Assembly (NCBI GenBank): GCA_024742455.1
Contig: JANSYL010000008.1
Location: 1-64,000 of the forward strand
DNA length: 64,000 nucleotides
Origin: Paracoccaceae bacterium
GTDB lineage: Bacteria > Pseudomonadota > Alphaproteobacteria > Rhodobacterales > Rhodobacteraceae
Direction: 5' to 3'
The notes under the pieces were generated by a model. That model made no database searches. It had not been told where the DNA came from and was given only the letters and a program-made list of their open reading frames with translations. This document shows positions 26,445-35,351 of the stretch, piece after piece. The position numbers were made by a program, and so were the translations under genes. How positions within the stretch are numbered: position 1 is the stretch's first letter; every line of letters begins with the position of its first letter.

Positions 26445-27928
26445 TGTCGGACCTGAACAAACTGACCATCGCCGGGGCGCGCGATGCGCTGCGCAAGGGT
26501 GACGTGACCAGCGTCGAACTGACCGAGGCCTGCCTTGCCGCCATCGACGGCGCGGATGCCCTGGGCGCGGTTGTGCATAAAACACCCGAGATCGCGCTGG
26601 ACCGCGCCAGGGCCGCCGATGCCCGGATCAAATCCGGCGACGCGCCCGCGATGTGCGGCATCCCCCTGGGCATCAAGGACCTGTTCTGCACCGAGGGCGT
26701 TCCGAGCCAGGCCGCCTCGAAAATCCTCGAAGGGTTCCGCCCGGAATACGAATCCACGGTGTCCGGACTGTTGCGCGATGCGGGAGCCGTGATGCTCGGC
26801 AAGCTCAACATGGATGAATTCGCCATGGGCTCGTCGAACGAGACATCGGTTTACGGAAACGCCGTAAACCCATGGCGCGCGGGCAATTCCGACGCCGCAT
26901 TGACACCCGGCGGGTCCTCCGGCGGGTCCGCCAGCGCCGTCGCCGCCGATCTATGCCTTGCCGCGACCGGCACCGATACCGGTGGGTCGATCCGCCAGCC
27001 CGCCGCCTTCACTGGCATCGTCGGCCTGAAACCCACCTATGGGCGGTGTTCCCGCTGGGGCATCGTGGCCTTCGCCTCATCGCTTGATCAGGCGGGGCCG
27101 ATGACGAAAACCGTCCGCGATGCCGCGATCATGGGCCAGGCGATGATGGGCCATGACCCGAAGGATTCGACCTCCGCCGATCTGCCGGTCCCGGATTTCG
27201 AGGCGATGCTGACAGGCGACATCAAGGGGCAGGTCATTGGTATTCCGAAAGAATACCGGATGGACGGAATGCCCGACGAGATCGAGGCGCTTTGGGCCAA
27301 AGGCCGCGAGATGCTGCAGGATGCCGGTGCCGTCCTCCGCGATATCTCGTTGCCGCACACGAAATACGCTCTGCCCGCCTATTACGTGATCGCCCCGGCC
27401 GAGGCATCTTCGAACCTCGCCCGCTATGACGGTGTGCGCTTCGGCTACCGCGCCAAGCTGGACCAGGGCGATGGCATCACCGAGATGTATGAAAAAACCC
27501 GCGCCGAAGGCTTCGGGGCCGAGGTGAAGCGCCGCGTGATGGTTGGAACCTATGTCCTGTCTGCCGGGTTCTATGACGCCTATTACAACCGCGCCCGCAA
27601 GGTGCGCGCGCTGATCAAGCGCGACTTCGATCAGGTATTCGAGGGTGGCGTCGACGCGATCCTGACGCCGGCCACCCCGTCCGCCGCCTTCGAACTGGGC
27701 CAGACCCACCAGGACCCGGTCGAAATGTATCTCAACGACGTCTTTACCGTGACCGTGAACCTTGCCGGTCTGCCCGGTATCTCGGTGCCCGTGGGCCTTG
27801 ACGGGCGCGGCCTGCCGCTGGGGCTGCAGCTAATCGGCAAACCCTGGGACGAGGGCGGCTTGCTCAACACCGCTTACGCGTTGGAACAGGCTGCGGGATT
27901 TGTGGATAAACCTGTGAAATGGTGGTAA
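26444..27928 (+). CDS. gatA: Aspartyl/glutamyl-tRNA(Asn/Gln) amidotransferase subunit A
   Basis: GatA is the amidase half of GatCAB, which turns misacylated Glu-tRNA(Gln) and Asp-tRNA(Asn) into correct forms. The 494-residue protein has the Ser-cisSer-Lys triad: Lys in PLGIKDLF (about 79), cis-Ser in [13 protein letters not shown] (about 155) and the nucleophile in [15 protein letters not shown] (about 178). The C-terminal [27 protein letters not shown] is also typical. gatB is not in the window. Confidence 0.98.
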   Translation: MSDLNKLTIAGARDALRKGDVTSVELTEACLAAIDGADALGAVVHKTPEIALDRARAADARIKSGDAPAMCGIPLGIKDLFCTEGVPSQAASKILEGFRPEYESTVSGLLRDAGAVMLGKLNMDEFAMGSSNETSVYGNAVNPWRAGNSDAALTPGGSSGGSASAVAADLCLAATGTDTGGSIRQPAAFTGIVGLKPTYGRCSRWGIVAFASSLDQAGPMTKTVRDAAIMGQAMMGHDPKDSTSADLPVPDFEAMLTGDIKGQVIGIPKEYRMDGMPDEIEALWAKGREMLQDAGAVLRDISLPHTKYALPAYYVIAPAEASSNLARYDGVRFGYRAKLDQGDGITEMYEKTRAEGFGAEVKRRVMVGTYVLSAGFYDAYYNRARKVRALIKRDFDQVFEGGVDAILTPATPSAAFELGQTHQDPVEMYLNDVFTVTVNLAGLPGISVPVGLDGRGLPLGLQLIGKPWDEGGLLNTAYALEQAAGFVDKPVKWW

Positions 27929-27987
27929 TCTGCCGTTGATAACGCCGGGGCGAAAGATCCCGGTCGCGATAGTGACGAGGCAGAGAC

Positions 27988-28836
27988 ATGACACGCGCAA
28001 GCCTAGCGGCGGCGGCCCTTCTGGTCGTGGCCGCCTGTGTGCAGACCCCCAATGACGTCGCCGAAGGCGTGGGGTTCCAGGACTACCAGGCCTACCAGGC
28101 ACGCCGCGCGATGCTGCGGGGGGAAACCCTGACACCACCCGAAACCGTGCGCCCGCCAAGCCCCGTGGTTGCCTCGCCGGTGCTGACCACCGGTGTGCGG
28201 CCGGTTGCCCCGGCAGCCAGCGCAGCCCCCGCCGTCGCCCCCGCAACCGATCCGCTGGCCGCCATCGCCGCCAACGCGATCGCCGAGGCCGAGGCCGGCA
28301 CCCCGACAGCCGCGTCCCGCTCTGCCGCCCCCACCGCGGTGGCACTGGCCAGCGCGCCCGCGCCGTCATCATCTCCGGCGGCCCCGCCCGCCCCGGCCAC
28401 CGCTTCAGCAGCGCCGCCCGCAGCCACCCCTCGCGGAAATGCCGGGATTTCGGACGAACAGAATTTCGACGCGGTCGCCGCCCGCGAAACCATCGAAAGC
28501 GATGCAGAACGCCTGGCCCGGATGCAGGCCGAACGGGTCGAGGTCGCGCCGACCGCCCTGCCCACCCGCAGCGGCGACACCCCCTCCATCGTGGCCTTTG
28601 CGCTCGAAACGACCCATCCCGTGGGCACGCGGCTTTATTCCCGTAACCCGCTGAACCGCGGGCGCCAGGCCGAGGCCTGCCGTGCCTTCCGCGCACCGGA
28701 CCTGGCGCAGGAATGGTTCCTGGCCAATGGCGGACCCGCCCGCGACCGCCGCGCGCTGGACCCCGATGGCGACGGGTTCGCCTGCGACTGGAACCCCGAA
28801 ATCTATCGCGCGGCCGCACGCAGCGCCGCCAACTGA
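27988..28836 (+). CDS. Lipoprotein with low-complexity linker and excalibur-like C-terminal motif
   Basis: The 282-residue protein has a lipoprotein signal (MTRASLAAAALLVVAAC, Cys17). A long Ala/Pro-rich linker follows (about residues 50-150), then a short charged helix and a C-terminal domain ending in RRALDPDGDGFACDWNPEIYR. The DxDGDGxACE-like element (about 258-267) is the hallmark of excalibur calcium-binding motifs, here with Asp in the last position. It is likely anchored to the outer membrane with the C-terminal domain in the periplasm. The downstream amidase starts 3 nt after its stop, suggesting an operon in cell-wall biology. Confidence 0.72.
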   Translation: MTRASLAAAALLVVAACVQTPNDVAEGVGFQDYQAYQARRAMLRGETLTPPETVRPPSPVVASPVLTTGVRPVAPAASAAPAVAPATDPLAAIAANAIAEAEAGTPTAASRSAAPTAVALASAPAPSSSPAAPPAPATASAAPPAATPRGNAGISDEQNFDAVAARETIESDAERLARMQAERVEVAPTALPTRSGDTPSIVAFALETTHPVGTRLYSRNPLNRGRQAEACRAFRAPDLAQEWFLANGGPARDRRALDPDGDGFACDWNPEIYRAAARSAAN

Positions 28837-28839
28837 CCG

Positions 28840-29493
28840 GTGGCAAGGTCACCGAATTTCGGACTGCGCCGCAACGGGTTGAGGCCCGAACTTGTGGTGA
28901 TCCATTACACCGCGATGGCCGATTGCGATGCCGCCGAACAGGTGCTCTGCGACCCGGCCCGCGAAGTATCGGCGCATTACCTGATCTCCGCGGAGGGCCG
29001 CGTGATCCCGCTGGTCGACGAAGACATGCGCGCCTGGCACGCCGGCACGGGCGAATGGCGTGGCACGGGCGATGTCAACTCCCGCTCCATCGGGATCGAA
29101 CTGGACAATGACGGGCTGTCACCCTTCGCCGCCCCGCTGATGGATGCGCTCGAACACCTGCTGGCGGGTATCCTCGCGCGGTGGGCGATCCCGCCTGCGG
29201 GCGTGATCGCCCATTCCGACATGGCACCGGGGCGCAAGATCGACCCCGGCCCGCGTTTTGACTGGCAGCGCCTCGCCGGGCAGGGGCTGTCGATATGGCC
29301 CGGGTCAACGGCCCCCGTCGCGGTCGACGACGCAAAGTTCCATGCCGACCTCTCCCGCATCGGTTATCCCGGGATGGAAACGGGTCTGGCCCTCGAAACC
29401 TTCCGGCTCAGGGTGCGCCCCTGGGCGCGCGGCCCGCTCGACGGCTGGGATTGCGCCTTTGCCGCCGATCTTGCGGCGCGCAGCAGCGATTGA
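28840..29493 (+). CDS. N-acetylmuramoyl-L-alanine amidase (AmpD-like)
   Basis: The 217-residue Amidase_2-domain protein carries the first zinc His in LVVIHYTAM (H22), the substrate-side NSRSIGIELDNDG region and the second metal site in VIAHSDMAPGRKIDPG. It lacks a signal peptide, so it is probably a cytosolic AmpD-type enzyme that cleaves anhydro-muropeptides during peptidoglycan recycling. The GTG start 3 nt after the upstream lipoprotein stop gives the family N-terminus (ARSPNFGLRR). The residues after about 170 form an additional C-terminal segment. Confidence 0.88.
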   Translation: MARSPNFGLRRNGLRPELVVIHYTAMADCDAAEQVLCDPAREVSAHYLISAEGRVIPLVDEDMRAWHAGTGEWRGTGDVNSRSIGIELDNDGLSPFAAPLMDALEHLLAGILARWAIPPAGVIAHSDMAPGRKIDPGPRFDWQRLAGQGLSIWPGSTAPVAVDDAKFHADLSRIGYPGMETGLALETFRLRVRPWARGPLDGWDCAFAADLAARSSD

Positions 29494-29524
29494 CCGGACC
29501 CGAGGAACCGCTTAGGTCGCGCAG

Positions 29525-29891
29525 GCGCGGAGGGCTGGATGGCCGCGGCGGGCCTGCCCCGTCGAGGAAAGTCCGGACTCCCTGAAGCGATGGTGCCGGG
29601 TAACCCCCGGGCGGAGCGATCCGACGGACAGCGCCACAGAAAACAAACCACCGTGCATGCACGGCCAGGGTGAAACGGTGGGGTAAAAGCCCACCGCGGG
29701 ACGGGCAACCGGACCGGCACGGCAAGCCCCACCGGGAGCAATGCCAAATAGGGATGCCGCAAGCGGGCCGCTTCAGCCCCAGGCATCCGGGTTGGCAGCT
29801 AGAGCCAGGCGGGCAACCGCCGGCCCAGAGGAATGGTCATCCAAGGGGGGCGAACCCCCGGGACAGAATCCGGCTTACAGGCCCTCCGCGC
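29525..29891 (+). ncRNA. rnpB: RNase P RNA (class A, alphaproteobacterial)
   Basis: The ends pair as helix P1 (GCGCGGAGGGC at 29525-29535 with GCCCTCCGCGC at 29881-29891). The conserved core is present: GAGGAAAGTCCGGACTC (29564-29580, P3/P4 side), AGGGTGAAACGGTGGGG, AAAAGCCCACCGC, AGAGGAATGGTCATCC and ACAGAATCCGGCTTA (P4 3' strand, near 29863). About 367 nt is normal. The RNA processes tRNA 5' ends. A TTTT run directly after the P1 strand can act with it as a terminator. The exact ends are approximate. Confidence 0.96.
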
Positions 29892-29996
29892 GTTTTCATC
29901 GTCAGATCAACGGTCAAACAATTGACAAAATGCCACCATCAATCCCAACGAGCCCGCAAAATGAAGGTATACAAAATCCCAAGTGGATCAGGCAAC

Positions 29997-30200
29997 TTAC
30001 CAAACTTTAAGCACAATTACTCCGTTCAAAATTACAATTGCAAAAAACATGCTTAGCAACATGTGCCACTCAGCATTAGCACCGCCACCTGCTTTATAAA
30101 TGTTCAATATACACCCTATCGCTCCCATAGCGATTAGGGCGCCACCAAAATATTCCATAGTATCGATCATGTACGAACGGTCACTTGCGTCAACAGGCAT
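29997..30200 (-). CDS. Small membrane protein in a low-GC patch, function unknown
   Basis: The frame encodes 67 residues with two hydrophobic helices (YFGGALIAMGAIGCILNIY and MLLSMFFAIVILNGVIVLKV) separated by a polar hairpin (KAGGGANAEWH). The segment 29892-30203 is only about 42% G+C (my count), far below its neighbours, and its codons end in A/T more often than in the rest of the window. It lies wedged between rnpB and tadA. I do not recognise the protein. The composition argues for recent acquisition. A GTG just before the ATG (30203) is an alternative start; a shorter start at MIDTMEYF is also possible. Confidence 0.55.
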   Translation of the reverse strand: MPVDASDRSYMIDTMEYFGGALIAMGAIGCILNIYKAGGGANAEWHMLLSMFFAIVILNGVIVLKVW

Positions 30201-30202
30201 CA

Positions 30203-30664
30203 CTAGAAAGAGCTTCCGCGGCGCATAGAAAAGAACGCCTTGAGCAGATCCGCCGCCTTCGCCTCGTCAATCCCGGCATAGACCTCGGGCCGGTGATGGG
30301 CCTGGGGGTGGTCGAAAACGCGCGGGCCCTGCGCGACGCCGCCCGATTTAGGATCGGCGGCAGCGTAGTAAAGCCGCGCGATGCGGGCGGCGGCGATGGT
30401 GCCGGCGCAGGCGGGACAGGGTTCCAGCGTCACCCATAAATCGCACCCCGTCAGCCGTTCCGACCCCAGCACGCTGCAGGCCGCGCGGATCGCCAGCATT
30501 TCCGCATGCGCGGTCGGGTCCGTCATCTCCCGCATCCGGTTTCCGGCCTGCGCGATCACCTGACCGTCCTTCACCACCACGGCGCCCACCGGCACCTCGC
30601 CACGGGCTGCTGCGGCGCGTGCCTCGTCCAGGGCAACCGGCATGAAGGAGGTGAAACGCGTCAT
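30203..30664 (-). CDS. tadA: tRNA(adenosine-34) deaminase
   Basis: The 153-residue enzyme makes inosine at the wobble position of tRNA-Arg(ACG). It has the deaminase zinc motifs TAHAEMLAIRAA (about residues 52-63, catalytic Glu) and LEPCPACAGTI (about 81-91). The conserved tail GGVAQGPRVFDHPQAHHRPEVYAGIDEAKAADLLKAFFSMRR is also present. Start alternatives are ATG 30664 and the internal MPVAL. Its stop coincides with the start region of the low-GC gene. Confidence 0.95.
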   Translation of the reverse strand: MTRFTSFMPVALDEARAAAARGEVPVGAVVVKDGQVIAQAGNRMREMTDPTAHAEMLAIRAACSVLGSERLTGCDLWVTLEPCPACAGTIAAARIARLYYAAADPKSGGVAQGPRVFDHPQAHHRPEVYAGIDEAKAADLLKAFFSMRRGSSF

Positions 30665-30716
30665 GCGGGTCGTGTCGCGGCTTTCGCCGGGCCTGTCAAA
30701 CCGCTAGATGCGGGCC

Positions 30717-31493
30717 ATGGAGCAAGAACGGATCGCAAAGCGCCTGAGCCGCGCCGGTGTCGCCTCCCGCCGCGAGGCGGAGCGGATGCTGGCGGAGGGG
30801 CGCGTGCGCCTGAACGGCAAACCGCTGACCGACCCCGCCACGAAGGTGGGGCCGGAGGATGCGATCACGGTCGATGGCAAACCCGTCGCCGCACCCGAAC
30901 CGGCCCGGCTCTGGCGCTACCACAAACCCGCGGGTCTCGTGACGACGGCGCGGGACGAAAAGGGCCGCACCACGATATTCGATCACCTGCCCACGGAATT
31001 GCCGCGCGTCATGAGCATCGGGCGGCTCGATCTGAATTCCGAGGGCCTGCTGCTTCTGACAAATGATGGCGGGCTGAAACGCAAGCTGGAACTGCCACAG
31101 ACCGGCTGGATGCGACGTTACCGGGTGCGGGTGAAGGGCAGCCCGACCGAGGCGGCGCTTGCCCCGCTGAAATCCGGGATGACCGTGGGGGGCGAACGGT
31201 TCCAGCCGATGGAGGTGGCCCTCGACCGTCAGCAGGGCGCCAATGCCTGGCTGACCGTTGGCCTGCGCGAAGGCAAGAACCGCGAAATCCGCCGCGCAAT
31301 GGCCGAAATCGGGTTGGAGGTGAACCGGCTTATCCGTCTGTCCTTCGGCCCGTTCCAGCTGGGCGACCTGGCCCAGGGCGCGGTGGAAGAGATCAAGCCG
31401 CGCATCCTGAGGGACCAGCTGGGCCTCGGCCCCGCGCCTGACGCCCCCGCGGCTAAGCCCGCCCGTCGCCGCCCGGCGCGTCCGCGTCGGTGA
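30717..31493 (+). CDS. rluB: Pseudouridine synthase, RsuA/RluB family
   Basis: The 258-residue protein has an S4 RNA-binding domain (RIAKRLSRAGVASRREAERMLAEGRVRLNGKPL) and the RsuA/RluB catalytic domain with the Asp in IGRLDLNSEGLLLLTNDG. The family signature is NREIRRAMAEIGLEVNRLIRLSFGPFQLG. It modifies 23S rRNA or 16S rRNA; RluB is the usual assignment in alphaproteobacteria. The ATG at 30717 is preferred to 30708, since the S4 domain follows directly. Its 3' end overlaps the convergent yciB by 41 nt. Confidence 0.88.
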   Translation: MEQERIAKRLSRAGVASRREAERMLAEGRVRLNGKPLTDPATKVGPEDAITVDGKPVAAPEPARLWRYHKPAGLVTTARDEKGRTTIFDHLPTELPRVMSIGRLDLNSEGLLLLTNDGGLKRKLELPQTGWMRRYRVRVKGSPTEAALAPLKSGMTVGGERFQPMEVALDRQQGANAWLTVGLREGKNREIRRAMAEIGLEVNRLIRLSFGPFQLGDLAQGAVEEIKPRILRDQLGLGPAPDAPAAKPARRRPARPRR

Positions 31494-32079
31494 TCGAATA
31501 CCGCTCGATCAGTTTGGCCTGCGCCATGAACACCACGAACAGAAAGGCGGGCAGCGCGAAGGTTTCGAAGGTCACCCAGAACTCCGTCGACTGGGTGCGC
31601 CAGACCACCTCGTTCACCACGGCCATCAGGGTGAAGGCCGCGGCGATGCGTTTGGTCAGGATCATCCAGCCCTCCTGCCGCATCGGCAGCATCTCTCCCA
31701 TCAGAAGCTTCAGCCAGGACTGGCCACGCAAAAGCCCGATGCCCAGCAACAGCGCGAAAAAGGCATAGACCAGCGTCGTCTTCATCTTGAAGAAGCGCTC
31801 GTCGTTGAACCAGACGGTGAGCGCCCCGAAGAAAACCACCAGAACCGCGGTGAAAACCTGGATGCGGGAAATCCTGCCGGTCAGCTTCCACAAGATCGCG
31901 GTGCACAGCAGAAGCAGCGGCACGAATGCCGCGGTCACCAGGATGAACCCGTCATATTCCGTTCCGCCCAGCGTCAGGGTGGTGTCCTGGAACCGCATAT
32001 AGGCCGCGAAAAAAATCAATGGCGGGCCCAGTTCGAGGCCGTTCTTCACCCAAGGGTTGATCGGTTTGTCCCGGGTCAT
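31453..32079 (-). CDS. yciB: Inner membrane-spanning protein YciB / septation protein IspZ
   Basis: The 208-residue protein has about five hydrophobic helices. It starts with the typical NPWVKNGLELGPPLIFFAAYM and carries the family motifs NDERFFKMKTTLVYAFFALLLG and MAVVNEVVWRTQSTEFWVTFETF near the middle and end. It is implicated in septation and envelope integrity. It is the last gene of the ftsY-EamA-yciB unit on the minus strand, 12 nt after the EamA stop. Confidence 0.93.
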   Translation of the reverse strand: MTRDKPINPWVKNGLELGPPLIFFAAYMRFQDTTLTLGGTEYDGFILVTAAFVPLLLLCTAILWKLTGRISRIQVFTAVLVVFFGALTVWFNDERFFKMKTTLVYAFFALLLGIGLLRGQSWLKLLMGEMLPMRQEGWMILTKRIAAAFTLMAVVNEVVWRTQSTEFWVTFETFALPAFLFVVFMAQAKLIERYSITDADAPGGDGRA

Positions 32080-32091
32080 CCGCGCGCCTCC

Positions 32092-32994
32092 TTATCCGCC
32101 CATCTCGACGATCACAGCGCCGAGCGCGATCAGGGCCATCAGGCCGGCCCGGACCGGTCCCACCTTTTCATTCAGAAACAGCCAGCCGATCAATGCGGCG
32201 AAAACGGTCGAGGTTTCGCGCAATACCGCCGCCTCGCCCACCTGGTCGAGCCGGGTGGCCAGCATGAACGATCCGAAACTGGCAAAGGCAACCAGACCGC
32301 CGACAAGGCCCCTTGCCGCAAGAGGAATGAGGGTCGGGGGATCGGGCAGACCCAGATAGTAGCGCGCGGCGAGGACGGGAAACAGCAGCCCGTCGATGAA
32401 AAAGAACCAGGCCAGAAAGGTGAACGGGTCGGCGGTGGCTCGGATGCCATAGGCATCGAAGGTGGTGTAAAGCGCCACGAAAAGACCGGTCAGCACGGCA
32501 AAGCCCAGCGCCGGGATCAGCGTGTCGCGGGCCACCGTCAGCCGTGCCATGTTGAATGCCGCCAACCCGTAAAGCCCGGCCAGCAGAACCGCGACGCCCA
32601 ACCATTGCACGCCGTTGAACAGCTCACCGAACAACAGCCAGGCCCCCACCACGGTGAACAACGGCGCCGTGCCCCGCATCACCGGGTAGACCACGGTGAA
32701 GGCCCCGCGCCTGTAGCTGAGCAGCGTTGCCCATTTGTACCCCGCGTGGATCACGAAGACGCCCAGAAAGATCGGCCACATATGCGGTTCCGGCCAGGGC
32801 ACCACGAAAAACGCAAACGGCGCGGCCATCAGGCAATAGGCGGCGTCGATCGCACCCCGCGCCAGCAGCGGATCATGCCGCCCCTTCTGCAGCGCGCCGA
32901 ACACCGCGTGCAGCAAGGCCGCGACCAGCGCAAGGATCAGGGCCAGCCGGGCACCTGCCTCGGTGCCCGCGTTTTCGACGATCCAGCTGCTCAT
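32092..32994 (-). CDS. EamA/DMT-family transporter
   Basis: The 300-residue protein has ten predicted helices and two EamA repeats (HAVFGALQKGRHDPLLARGAIDAA early; a second repeat ending in RETSTVFAALIGWLFLNEKVGPVRAGLMALIALG). It lies between ftsY and yciB on the same strand, an arrangement seen in Rhodobacteraceae. The substrate is unknown. The relation to FtsY is probably only positional. Confidence 0.87.
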   Translation of the reverse strand: MSSWIVENAGTEAGARLALILALVAALLHAVFGALQKGRHDPLLARGAIDAAYCLMAAPFAFFVVPWPEPHMWPIFLGVFVIHAGYKWATLLSYRRGAFTVVYPVMRGTAPLFTVVGAWLLFGELFNGVQWLGVAVLLAGLYGLAAFNMARLTVARDTLIPALGFAVLTGLFVALYTTFDAYGIRATADPFTFLAWFFFIDGLLFPVLAARYYLGLPDPPTLIPLAARGLVGGLVAFASFGSFMLATRLDQVGEAAVLRETSTVFAALIGWLFLNEKVGPVRAGLMALIALGAVIVEMGG

Positions 32995-33055
32995 GGCCGG
33001 GCCGGTTCAGGCGACCCGGCTCGGTCGCGATCAATCACATCAACTGTGGATCGAT

Positions 33056-34084
33056 TCAATTTTCAGACAACCCGACCAGCGCATTTGCAAAGTCTTCGGG
33101 GTCGAAAGGTTGCAAATCGTCAATCTGCTCCCCCACTCCGATGGCATGGATCGGCAGGCCGAACTTGTCGGCCAGCGCCACCAGCACCCCGCCACGTGCC
33201 GTGCCGTCAAGCTTGGTCATCACCAGGCCGGACACATCCGACATCGCCTGAAACGTCTCCACCTGGTTCAAGGCGTTCTGGCCGGTGGTCGCGTCCAGCA
33301 CCAGAAGCGTGTTATGAGGCGCGTCCGCGCCTTTCTTGCGGATCACGCGGACGATCTTGGCCAGTTCCTCCATCAGGTCGGCGCGGTTCTGCAACCGGCC
33401 CGCCGTGTCGATCATCAGAAGATCGGCGCCTTCGGCTTCGGCTTTGACCATCGCGTCATAGGCCAGCGCAGCGGGGTCGCCGCCCTCGGGCGCGGTCAGC
33501 ACCGGCACCCCGGCCCTGTCACCCCAGACCTGCAACTGTTCCACCGCCGCCGCGCGGAACGTGTCGCCCGCCGCGATCACCACCGATTTTCCGGCGGCCT
33601 TGAACTGGCTGGCAAGCTTTCCGATGGTCGTGGTCTTGCCCGACCCGTTCACGCCCACCACCAGCACCACCTGCGGGGTCTTGGGGTAAAGCGGCAGGGG
33701 GCGGGCCACAGGCTCCATCACCCGGGCGATCTCGGCGGCCAGCAATGCCTTCAGGTCCGCCGCGCTGACCCTGCTGCCCATCCGGCCCTCGGCGATATTG
33801 GCGGTCAGGCGCAGCGCCGTGTCGACCCCCATGTCCGAGGTGATCAGCAATTCCTCCAGGCTTTCCAGCATCTCGTCATCAAGCACCCGTTTCGGGCCGG
33901 TGCCCCGCCCAAGCAGGCGACCGACAAGCCCGGGTTCCCGGGCCTGTTCCGCCTGCGGTTCGGGGGCCACGCCCGCGTCATCCGTCGCTGCGTCCGCGCC
34001 TTCATCGATGATCGCCTCCAAACCCTCGTCCAGCCTGGACGATGATTTGGTCATGCGATCTTTGAGCTTGCGGAAAAACGACAT
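33056..34084 (-). CDS. ftsY: Signal recognition particle receptor FtsY
   Basis: The 342-residue SRP GTPase docks ribosome-SRP complexes at the membrane. A short charged N-terminal region with acidic residues precedes the NG domain. GTPase motifs: GVNGSGKTTTIGKLA (G1, about 143), DTFRAAAVEQL (G2), DTAGRLQN (G3), and TKLDGTARGG (G4/G5 near 290). It is divergent from alkB, with 122 nt between starts. Confidence 0.97.
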   Translation of the reverse strand: MSFFRKLKDRMTKSSSRLDEGLEAIIDEGADAATDDAGVAPEPQAEQAREPGLVGRLLGRGTGPKRVLDDEMLESLEELLITSDMGVDTALRLTANIAEGRMGSRVSAADLKALLAAEIARVMEPVARPLPLYPKTPQVVLVVGVNGSGKTTTIGKLASQFKAAGKSVVIAAGDTFRAAAVEQLQVWGDRAGVPVLTAPEGGDPAALAYDAMVKAEAEGADLLMIDTAGRLQNRADLMEELAKIVRVIRKKGADAPHNTLLVLDATTGQNALNQVETFQAMSDVSGLVMTKLDGTARGGVLVALADKFGLPIHAIGVGEQIDDLQPFDPEDFANALVGLSEN

Positions 34085-34206
34085 GGGACCGGGCCGGTGC
34101 AGGATGCGATTGATCCGACCTAATACGGCCCGCGCCGGTTTGGAAGGCCATGGTATCGCCCCAAACGGGCGCTATGATCTGCTGCATCACCACAGATCGA
34201 CCCGCC

Positions 34207-35253
34207 ATGCCGACCATCGCCCGCTATGCCGTGACCACCCTGCCGCCCCTGATCCTGATCACGATGGGCGCGGTGACGTGGGTTGGCTACGGGGCACTGG
34301 CGCTGATCTGGCTGACCGTGCTCGCAGCGGGGCTGGATCATATCCTGACGCCGCCGGAACGGGCAGATGGCGATCATGCGCCATGGTCCGACACCCTGTC
34401 GGTCGTGCTGTCGGTGGGTCATTTCACGGTGCTCGGCGCGGTGCTCTGGGCCGTGGCGCAGCCCGGGATGTCAGTCGCGGGCAAGATCGTCCTGGTGCTG
34501 GCCGCCGCCTCGGCCTTCGGGCAGATCAGCCACCCCAACGCGCATGAGCTGATCCACCGGCGGCCGCGGCTTCTGTCCGCACTGGGTGCGGCGGTTTATA
34601 CGTCGGTGGGATTCGGCCACCACGTGTCGGCCCACCGTCTGGTCCATCACCGCCATGTCGGCACCTTGGACGACCCCAACACCCCACGCGCGGGCGAAAG
34701 CTTCTGGGCCTATCTGCCGCGCGCCTGGGCAGGATCCTTCGCCGCCGGCTGGACATGCGAGGCCGACCGGCTGGCGCGGAAAGGCCAAACTGCGCAGACC
34801 CTTGCCAACCCCTACCTGCTTTGGGTCGGAGGCGCCCTGGCCGCGCTTTTGGCCGCCGTCGCAATCGGCGGCGGGGTATCGGCCCTTACCCTGCTCTTTC
34901 TCGGGTTCCTGACCGGCGCGCAGGTGCTGATGAGTGACTACCTCCAGCATTACGGCCTCAGCCGCCTGACCCTGCCCTCGGGCCGCGTCGAACCGGTAGG
35001 CCCGCATCACAGCTGGAACGCCCCGCGCGGGTTTTCGAGCTACCTGATGATGAACGCGCCCGCCCATTCCGAACACCACATGCACCCCGACACACCCTAT
35101 GACAGACTGGATCCCGGGGCCGATGTGCCAACCCTGCCCCATGCGATGCCGGTGATGGCGATGATCGCGCTGGTGCCGCGCGCGTGGCACCGGGTGATGG
35201 ACAAGCGCGCGGCCAAGGTGATGGCGGCAGCCGAGGCGCGGATCGCAGCGTAG
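34207..35253 (+). CDS. alkB: Alkane 1-monooxygenase-family membrane diiron enzyme
   Basis: The 348-residue protein has about six membrane helices. It carries the histidine clusters of the AlkB/fatty-acid desaturase superfamily: HELIHRR (about residue 116), HRLVHHRHVGT (about 141) and NAPAHSEHHMHP (about 284), with the AlkB-type LQHYG.....P.G..EPVGPHHSWN stretch between. It hydroxylates terminal carbons of alkanes or related lipids with electrons from a rubredoxin partner, which is not adjacent. Start ATG 34207 is preferred to in-frame 34150, which would add an unconserved extension. Confidence 0.85.
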   Translation: MPTIARYAVTTLPPLILITMGAVTWVGYGALALIWLTVLAAGLDHILTPPERADGDHAPWSDTLSVVLSVGHFTVLGAVLWAVAQPGMSVAGKIVLVLAAASAFGQISHPNAHELIHRRPRLLSALGAAVYTSVGFGHHVSAHRLVHHRHVGTLDDPNTPRAGESFWAYLPRAWAGSFAAGWTCEADRLARKGQTAQTLANPYLLWVGGALAALLAAVAIGGGVSALTLLFLGFLTGAQVLMSDYLQHYGLSRLTLPSGRVEPVGPHHSWNAPRGFSSYLMMNAPAHSEHHMHPDTPYDRLDPGADVPTLPHAMPVMAMIALVPRAWHRVMDKRAAKVMAAAEARIAA

Positions 35254-35281
35254 GGGCGCGTATTTCTCAAGAAAAACTGGG

Positions 35282-35344
35282 CGAAAAACTGCAGTTTTTC
35301 GTCCGGGTTTCCTGCAGAAAACCCCACAGAAAACGCGCGTTTTC
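35282..35344. terminator. Two perfect palindromes between convergent genes, probable bidirectional terminators
   Basis: A 20-bp perfect palindrome of A-run/T-run type centred on CTGCAG lies at 35282-35301. A 16-bp one, GAAAACGCGCGTTTTC, lies at 35329-35344, in the 98-bp gap between alkB and the DUF815 ATPase gene. Both carry T runs in each direction, as expected for two-way terminators. They could also be protein-binding sites. Confidence 0.6.
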
Positions 35345-35351
35345 CGCCCCC

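Noticed and set aside
27901-27909. A perfect DnaA-box match (TGTGGATAA) near the end of gatA
   Set aside because: It lies inside conserved gatA codons and is single; one 9-mer match in 64 kb is expected by chance.
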